From the NCBI GenBank assembly GCA_036504215.1, contig DASXVO010000060.1:1-42878 (forward strand): a stretch of DNA of 42,878 nt, written 5' to 3'. The notes under the pieces are model-generated. The model had not been told where the DNA came from and did no database searches. It saw only the letters and a program-made list of their open reading frames with translations. Made by a program: the position numbers and the translations under genes. Numbering within the stretch: the stretch's first letter is position 1; every line of letters begins with the position of its first letter. The stretch is from Vicinamibacterales bacterium. GTDB taxonomy: Bacteria > Acidobacteriota > Vicinamibacteria > Vicinamibacterales > Fen-181. This document shows positions 32,955-41,688 of the stretch, piece after piece.

Positions 32955-35900
32955 CTCGGACTACAACACCTTCGCGAGCACGCTTGCAAATCGCATCTCC
33001 AACCGACTTCGAGGGCTCGACACCAGCGCTGCGAGGATCGTCAGCAACCGTCCTCAGGACCACGTCCTATCTGGATTCCTCACCCCTACTGGGCGCCCTC
33101 CCGCGACGGGGGAGACGCCTGAAGAGGTTCTGGCGGACGACCTACCTCGCGACAGCCCATACCAGCAAACGAACATCGGAGCGGAGTGGCTTGCTCCTGA
33201 CAACGAGGCGTCAGGAGAACTCCTTGTCAGCGTGGCGGGTACCGTGTACGTCCGCCGTGTGCCGACATTTGAGGAGCAGAACGAGAGGGGTGTCTGGCGA
33301 ACGGTTGTTGATCCAGTGCTTGGCCCCCGGCGTCTGACGGAGCTCGTGCCGGTCTGGACACGAGAATCGATTGGTCCTATAGAGAAGACAGTGCCGCTTC
33401 GGGAACTGGTGACGAAGGGACGCGCGCAGCTCGACCTGTCACCGGACCTTCAGCCGTTCCTCGACCTCATTGCGTTGTCGGGGCTCTTTTCTGGACGCCG
33501 ACCGATTCGACTGCAACCGGAGCAAGTAGCAAGCGCGGACGCTTACACGCAGTTTCTTGCTCCTCAGAATGCGGACCGGATCGCACTCGCGTGGCGGCTG
33601 ATGCTTGACGTTCGGCGGCTCCCATACCCCGCCCAGTCCGGGCTCGTACGTATCGCCGCGCGCATAGTGAATCAAACCGATGCGGTTCCAGGCGCCTCGT
33701 TGGACTATGTGGATCCAAATGTCTACGCGATCGCCTTTAGCGTGCGCATCCCACGTGCGGCTCATCGACCGACGTTGTTCCAGGAGCTTCCCGCAAGCTT
33801 CCGTTTCAATCGGGAAATGCCGGGGGTAGGCATTAACGGTCAAATCGACGCGAATGCCGCCGCGGATACGCTCACGTTGTCCGTGGAGACCGTTCCCATC
33901 AAGAGTGTGCCTCGACTCGAACCAAGAGAGATAGAGGGTGCCGAGCCGACGTTCAATTCCCTTGCCGAAGACGCTCCCGCGGTGCTCAGACAAATCCGAG
34001 ACGAGATGTTGCGTTACGACCGACAGTCCTGGGCGACGAAGATTGCTCTACTGACAGGGCAAGAGCAAAGAGAGGCGGGCGAAGCGCGAGACCAATTCGC
34101 AAGGGAAGTCGAGAGGTTCAGTGCGGGGATAGCGCTCCTGGAAGACACCTCCTATCCACTGGTGCGGCGGGCATTTGAGTTAATGAACCTGGCAATGGAT
34201 GCAGCCTCCAGGAAATTCACAGCCTGGCGGTTGTTTCAGATCGTGTTCATCGTCTCACAACTGTCCGAGCTCGCAGCCCGCGAGTACCCGGAACTCGCTA
34301 CGACCGATGACGGCAGCGTGGAGGTGCTCTGGTTTGCTGCAGGCGGCGGGAAAACGGAAGCCTTCCTTGGTCTCATTTTGTGGCAAGCGTTCTTCGACCG
34401 CCTCCGCGGGAAACGCCTCGGTGTGACGGCATTCGTCAGATTCCCTCTGCGCCTCCTGACATTCCAGCAACTTCAACGCCTAAGCCGGTCACTGGCGAGT
34501 GCGGAGATCATCCGCGCCCGGGAAGGACTGGCTGGTGAGCGGTTCTCGATCGGTTACTTTGTCGGCAACAGCGTCACGCCAAATTCAATTTCTGACGACG
34601 ATCATCGGCGCTTTCAATCGCAGGGGATAGATGCGAGGTTGCAACGCCTCTTTGCTTGCCCCTTTTGCTCAGCGAAGGTCAAAGTCCGGTATGAACCCTC
34701 CTTGCGGTTGATAGAGCATCGCTGTACGTCCCCGGATTGTCCGGGTGGCGCGGAGCGCCTCCCCGTCTACGTCGTCGACGCCGATCTCTACAGCCAGTTG
34801 CCGACGGTCATTGTGTCCACCGTGGATAAGCTCGCACAATTCGGGCAAAACCAGCGGTTCGCGAACCTGTTCGGGCGGATTGACGCGGTGTGCGGTTCGC
34901 ACGGGGCAACATTTCGCGGCACCAATCGCCTGTGTGAAGCCGCCCGGCAGATCGCAGCGGGAGCCCGTCCGGAGAATTGCGGGCAATCGGAAGTGGACTA
35001 TGGTCCATTCCACGATCCGGCACCCGCACTCCTTGTGCAGGACGAACTACACCTCCTGAGTGAAGAACTTGGGACATTTGACGCGCACTACGAGACTGCA
35101 GTCATGCGGCTTTCGCAGAGTCTGGGGGCAAAGCCGTGGAAGATCATCACGGCAACCGCGACGATCGAAGAATACAGGCAGCATGCGTGGCATCTCTATC
35201 TGAAGAAGGCGCGGCAGTTTCCAGGTCCCGGCCCCGAGGCGTACGATTCCTTCTACTACAGACAGAACCAGTCACGACTGGGGCGGATCTTCATCGGCGT
35301 CCTCGGCGTAGGACGCAAGCACACGCCGGCTGTCACGAAGGCTCTTACAACTGTTTACCTCGAGCTCCAGGCTGCGCGCGACCTGGCAGCGGTTGATCTG
35401 GCTCGGGCTACGACGACCTATACCGGACGGGAGATGTCGGAACAAGAATTCCGGACATTGGTCTTCCTCTACGAGATGGCACTGACATACGTCCTGACGA
35501 GAAAAGGTTCCGACCAGGTGGCAGAAGCCATCGAGTCCAGGGTGAAGAAGGAGATACAGGAAACTGCCCCTCGCCACGGCGAGCTGAAGACGGACATGTT
35601 CAACGGCGGTGTGGACGTGGCTGAGATGATTGCCGTGATGGAAGCAATTGCCAATGGAACTGGCGAGAACGATCCAGCAGAGCGCGTACGGGGACTCGTC
35701 ACCACAAACATCATTGGGCATGGTGTTGACGTCGATCGATTCAACGTCATACTCTTTGCTGGCTTCACGCGCTTGGTGGCCGAGTACATCCAGGCTTCTG
35801 CCCGTGTCGGGCGTACGTATCCCGGCTTGTCTCTCCTGGTCGTCACTCCTCAGAGTGAACGGGACAGGAGCATCTTTGACCGATTTAGCAAGTTCCACGA

Positions 35901-36348
35901 ATACCTCGATCGTCTGGTAGATCCCTCACCCGTAAACCGGTGGCCAGAACCGGCACTCTTTCGGACCGTTCCTGGCGTTCTCTGTGGCTATTTGATGGGC
36001 GTCGCGGCGGCGATGGTTGGGGCACAGATGCCCACGGTAGAGAGCGTTCAAGATCGTATAGGGCAAAGGGGAGCCGAGGCACTGAACGAGGACGCGGTCG
36101 TAGAGTGGATGCTTCGAGCCTATGGTGCGGACTTAGCACCGACCCGTCAGTACGGAGATCGCGTTTCCATTCGTTCGAAGAACGCGTTTAGCGCGGTGGT
36201 CAACACGCCGCGAACCGCGGGGCGACCGCAACCTCTCAATACGTACCTCAAGGCGATGCGCAGTCTGCGTGACGTTGACGATCCTGCCTCTGTTAACGTG
36301 AGCGATGACGAGGACGTTAGGATTCTGCGGGTGCTCATGAATGGCTAG
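32941..36348 (+). CDS. drmA: DISARM helicase DrmA
   Basis: This 1135-residue SF2-type helicase has Walker A GGGKTEAF (K471), a DExH box DELHLL (D701-E702), motif III TATAT, and motif VI QASARVGRTYPG (Q951, R955, R958). A C4 zinc site is inserted between motifs I and II (C573, C576, C595, C600). The N-terminal 400 residues form a separate, less charged domain. This is the architecture of DrmA, the core DISARM helicase, which with DrmB binds and acts on invading DNA. Its ATG lies inside the end of the preceding gene and its stop overlaps drmB by 8 bp, so the set is translationally coupled. Codon use is less GC-biased than in the chromosomal part. Confidence 0.88.
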   Translation: MSLTDSDYNTFASTLANRISNRLRGLDTSAARIVSNRPQDHVLSGFLTPTGRPPATGETPEEVLADDLPRDSPYQQTNIGAEWLAPDNEASGELLVSVAGTVYVRRVPTFEEQNERGVWRTVVDPVLGPRRLTELVPVWTRESIGPIEKTVPLRELVTKGRAQLDLSPDLQPFLDLIALSGLFSGRRPIRLQPEQVASADAYTQFLAPQNADRIALAWRLMLDVRRLPYPAQSGLVRIAARIVNQTDAVPGASLDYVDPNVYAIAFSVRIPRAAHRPTLFQELPASFRFNREMPGVGINGQIDANAAADTLTLSVETVPIKSVPRLEPREIEGAEPTFNSLAEDAPAVLRQIRDEMLRYDRQSWATKIALLTGQEQREAGEARDQFAREVERFSAGIALLEDTSYPLVRRAFELMNLAMDAASRKFTAWRLFQIVFIVSQLSELAAREYPELATTDDGSVEVLWFAAGGGKTEAFLGLILWQAFFDRLRGKRLGVTAFVRFPLRLLTFQQLQRLSRSLASAEIIRAREGLAGERFSIGYFVGNSVTPNSISDDDHRRFQSQGIDARLQRLFACPFCSAKVKVRYEPSLRLIEHRCTSPDCPGGAERLPVYVVDADLYSQLPTVIVSTVDKLAQFGQNQRFANLFGRIDAVCGSHGATFRGTNRLCEAARQIAAGARPENCGQSEVDYGPFHDPAPALLVQDELHLLSEELGTFDAHYETAVMRLSQSLGAKPWKIITATATIEEYRQHAWHLYLKKARQFPGPGPEAYDSFYYRQNQSRLGRIFIGVLGVGRKHTPAVTKALTTVYLELQAARDLAAVDLARATTTYTGREMSEQEFRTLVFLYEMALTYVLTRKGSDQVAEAIESRVKKEIQETAPRHGELKTDMFNGGVDVAEMIAVMEAIANGTGENDPAERVRGLVTTNIIGHGVDVDRFNVILFAGFTRLVAEYIQASARVGRTYPGLSLLVVTPQSERDRSIFDRFSKFHEYLDRLVDPSPVNRWPEPALFRTVPGVLCGYLMGVAAAMVGAQMPTVESVQDRIGQRGAEALNEDAVVEWMLRAYGADLAPTRQYGDRVSIRSKNAFSAVVNTPRTAGRPQPLNTYLKAMRSLRDVDDPASVNVSDDEDVRILRVLMNG

Positions 36349-38395
36349 ACCAAGAAACACCGCAACCTCGGGAAATCGCGGCGAGGAGAGTCGGCAGCCC
36401 TCGATTCCTCCCATGCAACGGGGCGTCTCGCAACTGCTGTTCAATTATCTTCCCGGAAGGACCGTCGACTGGGAGGACGGGCTAGCAATTGTGCAACTAG
36501 GAGAGGTCCGGCTTTCAACCGGATGGGAACCAGACAGAATGGGCGCGGTTCTCTCCGAAGTATCGACCCTTCTCGACCGATGGCGATCGCGAGGCGGAAC
36601 GGTCGATCGGCGGTTTCCGCCTCCCGGAGAAGCGGCGCGCTTCACAATCGGTGCTCCTGAGGCGATAGACGCCCACGTTCTTCGAACCGTACTTCTGTGC
36701 GGTGCGTGCTCGCGCTTGGTCTTCGTCAAACCTAGTTCGTTTAGAGGTGAGAACGGGCGTCGCTGTCCGTCGTGCAACGCATTGCGACTTAGGCAATTAC
36801 CCCAGGTATTTGTCCACGGCTGCGGGGAACTAGTCCCCGTAGACGAATGGCTGCCCGCGACGAAGAAGAACCCAGACGGGTCCATCGAGGCGGTAAAGCG
36901 TCCTCTTCGGTGCCCTCGCTGCGGCACGGACGGGCAGCTATTCCTTCCGTCGCGGTCGGAACGTGTAAAGGACATGACCGTCGTCTGCCGGCGATGCAAT
37001 ACGGTCGTTGTTGAACGATTCACGGCACGGTGTCACCGATGTCTGAAGAACATCCTTAGGACAGGTCGTGACGTCGGAAGCGAGCCCGAAGCAGCAGGAG
37101 CAGGCGAGAAGGCAGACACACTGGTGACACGGATCGCCATGCGCATGACCCGGTACAGCGCCAGCGACTCGTATTATGCCCAATCGCTCACGGTGCTCCG
37201 CCTGGACCGACCCGCGGTCACAACCGAGCGCGATCAAGAGGTCGAGACGCTCGCTCAGATACTGCCGCCCAACCGGCGTCCCTCGGCTGCGGTAGGAGGG
37301 AGCGAGGGTCTGATGTCCCTCGTCAGGCGACTTCGAGACGCAGAAGTGGCTGGCGATACAGAGCGCACCGCACAGATCAGAAGGCTCATTGCGGAGGCGG
37401 CGCTAGGGAATCAGACCCCAACGCGACCTGTCGCGAGCGCTTCGGCTTCATGGACCGTCGCTGACCCGGACATTGAACGAGGCATTTCAGAAAGCCTTGC
37501 CTTTCGTCAAAACGTGACCTCGCGCCTGGCAAGGACCGTTGCGTCTGAGGCGGGCGGCGCCGGTGCCGCGCTGCTCGCGGACACTGACGAGCTGTGCCGA
37601 CGACTGGGGATAGCAGAGGTTCGGTTGGTTGAGGACTTACCGGTCATTACAGCGACGTTCGGGTACACCAGGCGGTCATTCGAACCAACGTACGAGGAGC
37701 TGGGCTCAAAAGAACTGCCCACCGAGCTTAGACCGTTCCCATCGCTTGATGAGCGAGCGGCGCGGCGAATTCTACTGCCAGAGGCGACTGGAACGGTGCC
37801 GATTCTGGCACGAGAGTCAGAACACGAAGGCGTGTTCTTGTCTCTCGATCATGACCGCGTCATCAAATGGCTGGCCGCGAACGGCGTGAACCTCGGTGCC
37901 GAGGAAGGGACACCGCCGATCGCAAGAGTCCTTCGGGCTTTGGAACCCGTCGATCGCTACTCCGACCGGATTTGGGACTGCCCGACTCGTCGATTTGTCT
38001 TCGGCGTGGTCCATACGCTGTCTCACGTGGCAATGCGGGCGGCGAGCCGGTTTGCGGGAGTTGAGCGGACGTCGATTAGCGAGTACATCTTCCTACCCTT
38101 GATGGGCACGGTCATCTTCGACAACTCCAGCACCTTCCGGCTAGGCGGAATGGAGAGCATGGTAAAGTACCAGCTCCCCGCCTTCCTCTCCTGTCTTTCA
38201 AGAGAGGCTCTCGACTGCCTCTACGATCCCGACTGTCTTGATCACAGAGGCGCCTGTCACGGCTGCATTCACTCCCCGGAAATCTCCTGTCGCGTCTTCA
38301 ACCACGGCTTGTCGAGGTCGTTCCTGTTCGGAGGTCACGCGCCCTGGGCAGACGTCGCGTCCGACCAACGGATTGTTGGCTACTGGCAGGTATGA
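36341..38395 (+). CDS. drmB: DISARM protein DrmB (DUF1998)
   Basis: The 684-residue protein has many metal-binding Cys pairs: C120/C123 with C142/C145, C191/C194, C216/C219, C231/C234, and a C-terminal DUF1998-type cluster (C618, C626, C632, C639, C642, C650, ending with HGLSRSFLFGG). The DUF1998 domain, together with the DrmA-type partner immediately upstream, identifies DrmB, which forms a complex with DrmA. The ATG is at 36341, inside drmA; the stop forms an ATGA overlap with drmC. No helicase motifs are present, as expected. Confidence 0.87.
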   Translation: MARPRNTATSGNRGEESRQPSIPPMQRGVSQLLFNYLPGRTVDWEDGLAIVQLGEVRLSTGWEPDRMGAVLSEVSTLLDRWRSRGGTVDRRFPPPGEAARFTIGAPEAIDAHVLRTVLLCGACSRLVFVKPSSFRGENGRRCPSCNALRLRQLPQVFVHGCGELVPVDEWLPATKKNPDGSIEAVKRPLRCPRCGTDGQLFLPSRSERVKDMTVVCRRCNTVVVERFTARCHRCLKNILRTGRDVGSEPEAAGAGEKADTLVTRIAMRMTRYSASDSYYAQSLTVLRLDRPAVTTERDQEVETLAQILPPNRRPSAAVGGSEGLMSLVRRLRDAEVAGDTERTAQIRRLIAEAALGNQTPTRPVASASASWTVADPDIERGISESLAFRQNVTSRLARTVASEAGGAGAALLADTDELCRRLGIAEVRLVEDLPVITATFGYTRRSFEPTYEELGSKELPTELRPFPSLDERAARRILLPEATGTVPILARESEHEGVFLSLDHDRVIKWLAANGVNLGAEEGTPPIARVLRALEPVDRYSDRIWDCPTRRFVFGVVHTLSHVAMRAASRFAGVERTSISEYIFLPLMGTVIFDNSSTFRLGGMESMVKYQLPAFLSCLSREALDCLYDPDCLDHRGACHGCIHSPEISCRVFNHGLSRSFLFGGHAPWADVASDQRIVGYWQV

Positions 38396-39237
38396 GCATG
38401 GAGAGATCCGCCTACGTCGCAGCCGCGCGAGTGGTCCCTTGGTTGGTGGCAGACATCGAGGCGTCACTGGGGCGCTGCAGTGACGGCGATCTGATCGACG
38501 AGCGGTTTTTGCAGGATTCCGCCTCGACCAGACTGCCGTCTGACGAACAAGTCGCTCTAGTGACACGAGGGCTGAAGGCGGTCGGCGTATTGCGTGAGTC
38601 AACACGGGGCGTCGAGTTCCAGAAGACCGGAATGCAGGACACCGCCGGGTATCGCCAGGGAGTTCGTGACACCGTAGCGGCTGGCGAGCGTGAACGGTCT
38701 TGCCGCGACGACATCTCACTGTGTGCCGCCGTTCCCAATCGGGCGCCCGACAACATTAGGGAATGCGCGACGATCGAGGCGTCAGACCTTAGATCCGGCA
38801 TCGTGGGCTTGATCTCTGCTACTAACAGGCGGCTGGTCTTGGCGTCGCCGTTCTGGGACGCAGACACAGCGGCGGACATTGCGGACATCGTAAGACGACG
38901 AATTGAGTGCGGTGTAACGGTTGATGTGCTTTCCCGGGGAGACAGCAGTAACGGTGTCTATAGACTCCGGAAAGCAATTGGCAACACATCCGCGCTCCGC
39001 ATCTTCAGGTGGTACGAGAATCAGGGCGCCGGACAAGGTGTAACGACCTTCCATTTCAAGGCAGTTGTCGCCGACGACGGACACCGCGCGTACTTGGGTA
39101 GCGCCAATCTGACTCGCGGTGGCTTGCGCGCCACGATGGAGTTAGGACTCATCGTCAAGGGTGACATCGGACGCAGAGTTGCACGAATTGTCGATAGCGT
39201 GCTCGCTGCGTCCGAGCGCTATGAGCCAAACGAGTGA
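38392..39237 (+). CDS. drmC: DISARM phospholipase D-like protein DrmC
   Basis: This 281-residue protein has one complete HKD motif: H221, K223 and D228 in FHFKAVVADDG, followed by GSANLT. The first half (residues 1-130) is a helical domain with no recognised motif. PLD-family nucleases act as dimers of single-HKD subunits or as two-HKD monomers, so this one would need to dimerise. It occupies the drmC place, coupled by ATGA overlaps to drmB upstream and to the methyltransferase downstream. In characterised DISARM, DrmC is reported to be less essential than DrmA and DrmB. Confidence 0.87.
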   Translation: MSMERSAYVAAARVVPWLVADIEASLGRCSDGDLIDERFLQDSASTRLPSDEQVALVTRGLKAVGVLRESTRGVEFQKTGMQDTAGYRQGVRDTVAAGERERSCRDDISLCAAVPNRAPDNIRECATIEASDLRSGIVGLISATNRRLVLASPFWDADTAADIADIVRRRIECGVTVDVLSRGDSSNGVYRLRKAIGNTSALRIFRWYENQGAGQGVTTFHFKAVVADDGHRAYLGSANLTRGGLRATMELGLIVKGDIGRRVARIVDSVLAASERYEPNE

Positions 39238-40787
39238 TGATGCTTCCGGTTCAACGAAAGGAAAGGGACGCGCCTCCGTCCTGCAAGGTGTACACGCCGC
39301 GTCCACTCGCTGACGCGATTGTGCGTGCGCTGGGCGACACACCGAGCGACGAATGGCTCGAGCCCAGCGTCGGCGGATGCGTATTCCTGCAGTCGCTAGC
39401 GGCATTCGGCGTTCCGCGCGCCAGAATTCGCGCGTTGGATCTTGATCCGCTCCGTCACGGTTTCGATCGCTTGGCGCGCACTCTGCGTGGGCGCGACTTT
39501 CTCGAGTGGAGCTGTTCGACGGTAGAGCGCTTCTCGAAGGTGCTCGCAAATCCGCCGTACATTGCGCTCAATCGGGTAGACGCGGATGTGCGAAAGGCAG
39601 CACTGAAGATTCAGTTACCGTCTGGAAGCAAGGTTCCGCTGCGGGCGAATTGTTGGCTAGCCTTTCTGAGTGCCAGCACAAATCTCCTTCGTCCGTCCGG
39701 CAGCCTGGGCTTCGTACTGCCAGCCGCTTGGTTGTATGCGGACTACGCCGCCTCCTTGCGACAGGAGATCGCCACTTTGTTTGCGGACGTCGAGGTGCAC
39801 CACAGCCGCAGACCCCTGTTTTCGTCCGTGCAAGAAGGGTCCGTGGTGCTTCTGGCGAGAGGTCTGCGGGCGAATGCATCTCCTGTCGCTGGGCACTTCC
39901 GCCAGTGCCACTACGAGACGAGTGAGGAACTGATCCGTGGACTCGAACGCAGTGGCGAACGCACGGTGCGACCATCGGGAGCGGAAGCGGAGGCTATGGC
40001 ACCTGCCGAGAACGCACGTGCGAAGCAGGAACTGCGAGTTCTAGGTCTGACTAAGGTAGTGGACGACCGGGCAGAGCGGGTCCGGGACGTGATGACGATC
40101 CGGCTCGGGGCAGTGACGGGTGATGCTTCGTACTTCTTGTTGACCGAGAACGAGCGAGAGGCAAGGGAGATTCCCAAGGGAGCTCTTGTGCCTGTCGTCT
40201 GCCGAGCGCACCACCTAACGAGCGGCAAGGTGAGCGAAGAGGACTGGAACCTGTTGCGGGACGCCGGCGAAAAGGCCTGGTTGTTTCGTCCGACGACGAG
40301 CGATAGTCACCTACCGGCGGTTAAGGCGTATCTGGGTTTGCGCCGGAACAACGGCGGATGCAACAGGAGTGCGTACAAGGTCCGATCTAGAGAACCTTGG
40401 TACCAGACGCCCATGCCAGATGTGGTAGACGCGTTCATTAGCGGGATGTCCAGCTGGGGACCGTGGCTGGTGTTTCGTGAGATGCCGGGGCTCTCCGCCA
40501 CGAATACTCTGTACGTCGTGCGCTTCGCTGGGGCATTCTCAATGGACGAAAGAGCGGCGTGGGCAATGTGGCTTTTGACGACCGATGCACGCAGGCTGCT
40601 GGCCGAGCGTGGCAGGCGCTACGCAGACGGTTTGGTGAAGTTCGAACCGGGCGATGTCGCTAACATGCCGATCCGCAGGCCGTCTCAGACTCATGGCGCC
40701 TACGCGGCCTACCAGCGCGCCGTTCGACTCCTGACGGCCGGAGAGGGACTCCGTTCGCAGGCGATAGCCGACGAGTGGTTTTGCTGA
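39234..40787 (+). CDS. N6-adenine-type DNA methyltransferase of the DISARM-like operon
   Basis: The 517-residue protein has the SAM-binding motif I EPSVGGCVF (residues 42-50), an acidic motif II in IRALDLDPL and catalytic motif IV NPPY (N106 to Y109), which marks amino-methyltransferases, usually N6-adenine of the gamma (TaqI/Eco57I-like) class. The C-terminal part (about 330-500) resembles a TaqI-like specificity domain, with NTLYVVRF and YADGLVKFEPGDVANMPI. No nuclease motif is seen. It starts in an ATGA overlap with drmC. In class 2 DISARM this position is held by the cytosine-5 enzyme DrmMII; the conserved Pro-Cys motif of such enzymes is absent here. It probably marks self DNA against the system. 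Confidence 0.82.
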   Translation: MMMLPVQRKERDAPPSCKVYTPRPLADAIVRALGDTPSDEWLEPSVGGCVFLQSLAAFGVPRARIRALDLDPLRHGFDRLARTLRGRDFLEWSCSTVERFSKVLANPPYIALNRVDADVRKAALKIQLPSGSKVPLRANCWLAFLSASTNLLRPSGSLGFVLPAAWLYADYAASLRQEIATLFADVEVHHSRRPLFSSVQEGSVVLLARGLRANASPVAGHFRQCHYETSEELIRGLERSGERTVRPSGAEAEAMAPAENARAKQELRVLGLTKVVDDRAERVRDVMTIRLGAVTGDASYFLLTENEREAREIPKGALVPVVCRAHHLTSGKVSEEDWNLLRDAGEKAWLFRPTTSDSHLPAVKAYLGLRRNNGGCNRSAYKVRSREPWYQTPMPDVVDAFISGMSSWGPWLVFREMPGLSATNTLYVVRFAGAFSMDERAAWAMWLLTTDARRLLAERGRRYADGLVKFEPGDVANMPIRRPSQTHGAYAAYQRAVRLLTAGEGLRSQAIADEWFC

Positions 40788-40849
40788 GCGTTACATAAGG
40801 TAGTGACTTCAACAGATCCGCTTGCTGTCATAAGGCCACACTGGCGCTG

Positions 40850-40869
40850 ACCCGCTGTAGTCGGCGGGT
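40850..40869 (+). terminator. hairpin after the methyltransferase gene
   Basis: ACCCGC and GCGGGT pair around an 8-nt loop, about 63 bp past the methyltransferase stop, in the 117-bp gap before the next gene. No T tract follows. It may end the DISARM-like transcript or separate the last gene from it. Confidence 0.3.
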
Positions 40870-40904
40870 GAGCAGCTCCGTCAACCCGTTTGTCTCGGAT
40901 TGAC

Positions 40905-41579
40905 ATGACCAGCAAAGACCCGCTTCTGACGCGCTTTGCCGCCGAGCATTCAATCGATGTGCGCAGTCTGCCGGACGCCGAACGGGACGAATTACATTGG
41001 GTGCGGCGATGTGCCGAAGCAGTCGATAGAGGCTACGCCGCTCTCTCCGAACAGACTATTGTCTCGGACCCGGCGGTAGGGGTGCTGTGGCATCTTCTCG
41101 CTCGGTGCCAAGAAATGGCGGAAGGCGCTATTGTGACTTTCGCGGCGGCGTCGGGTGCGGCAGCAGAGGTGCTGTCTCGCGCGGTTGTCGAGAGAGCCTT
41201 GGCGATTCAGTTCATTATCATGAGCCCTCGGGCGCGGCTAGCAGCGTATCTGCGCCACCACGTTGACGATGTCGATCGTCAGATAGCGCAGTGGAGGACT
41301 CTAGCGTCGTCGCTGCCAGACGAGGAGCGGCGCGTACACGTCGAGGCGTGCAACTACCGGGCAGTGGCGAATCGAACCATGCGTTCGCTTGTGGACCGCC
41401 TTGAGAATGAATTGGTTGGGAAGAATCGTCGTGAGAAGTGGCCTTCGCGTATTGCCGAACGATTCGAAGGGCTGCACGACCGCGTCATGTATCGAACGAT
41501 GTACGCTCGGCTTTGCTCCGAGACGCACTTCGACGCTGAAGAGACGCTTCGCTACATCGTTGGCAAGTTGGAGGGTTAA
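40905..41579 (+). CDS. DUF5677-like helical protein
   Basis: This 224-residue protein is mostly helical. A central EVLSRAVVERALAIQFIIMS segment and the late YRTMYARLCSETHFDA resemble the DUF5677 family (conserved R/E helix and a Ser/His pair near the end). No enzyme motif is evident. The frame is open from a TTG at 40890, but the ATG at 40905 is a better start. It lies 117 bp after the methyltransferase and 2 bp before the IS3 element, so it may be an accessory gene of the defence operon or an independent passenger. The C-terminus (IVGKLEG) ends immediately before the IS, so loss of a few terminal codons cannot be excluded. Confidence 0.65.
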   Translation: MTSKDPLLTRFAAEHSIDVRSLPDAERDELHWVRRCAEAVDRGYAALSEQTIVSDPAVGVLWHLLARCQEMAEGAIVTFAAASGAAAEVLSRAVVERALAIQFIIMSPRARLAAYLRHHVDDVDRQIAQWRTLASSLPDEERRVHVEACNYRAVANRTMRSLVDRLENELVGKNRREKWPSRIAERFEGLHDRVMYRTMYARLCSETHFDAEETLRYIVGKLEG

Positions 41580-41580
41580 G

Positions 41581-41600
41581 GTGGACCCCAAAGTCTAGAC
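41581..41600 (+). repeat. left inverted repeat of the IS3 element
   Basis: GTGGACCCCAAAGTCTAGAC pairs with the right terminal repeat at 42855-42874 with four mismatches. A short AAGATCTTAACTT-like sequence also recurs inside both ends (left GTTAAGATCTT at 41620-41630, right GATCTTAACTT at 42835-42845). Confidence 0.75.
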
Positions 41601-41688
41601 AAAGATCTGGGCCGAGATAGTTAAGATCTTGCCGTCCCTTAACAGGCGCGGAGGCCTCGCCAGAGGCCGCAGCGCCCCTCCGTGAACG

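Noticed and set aside
38392-39237. Cardiolipin synthase or membrane-lipid PLD
   Set aside because: There is a single HKD motif, no membrane segment, and tight coupling to drmB and the methyltransferase.
39234-40787. Type IIG restriction-methylation fusion (Eco57I-like) with its own nuclease
   Set aside because: The protein begins directly with motif I at residue 42, leaving no room for an N-terminal nuclease, and no PD-ExK motif is seen elsewhere in it.
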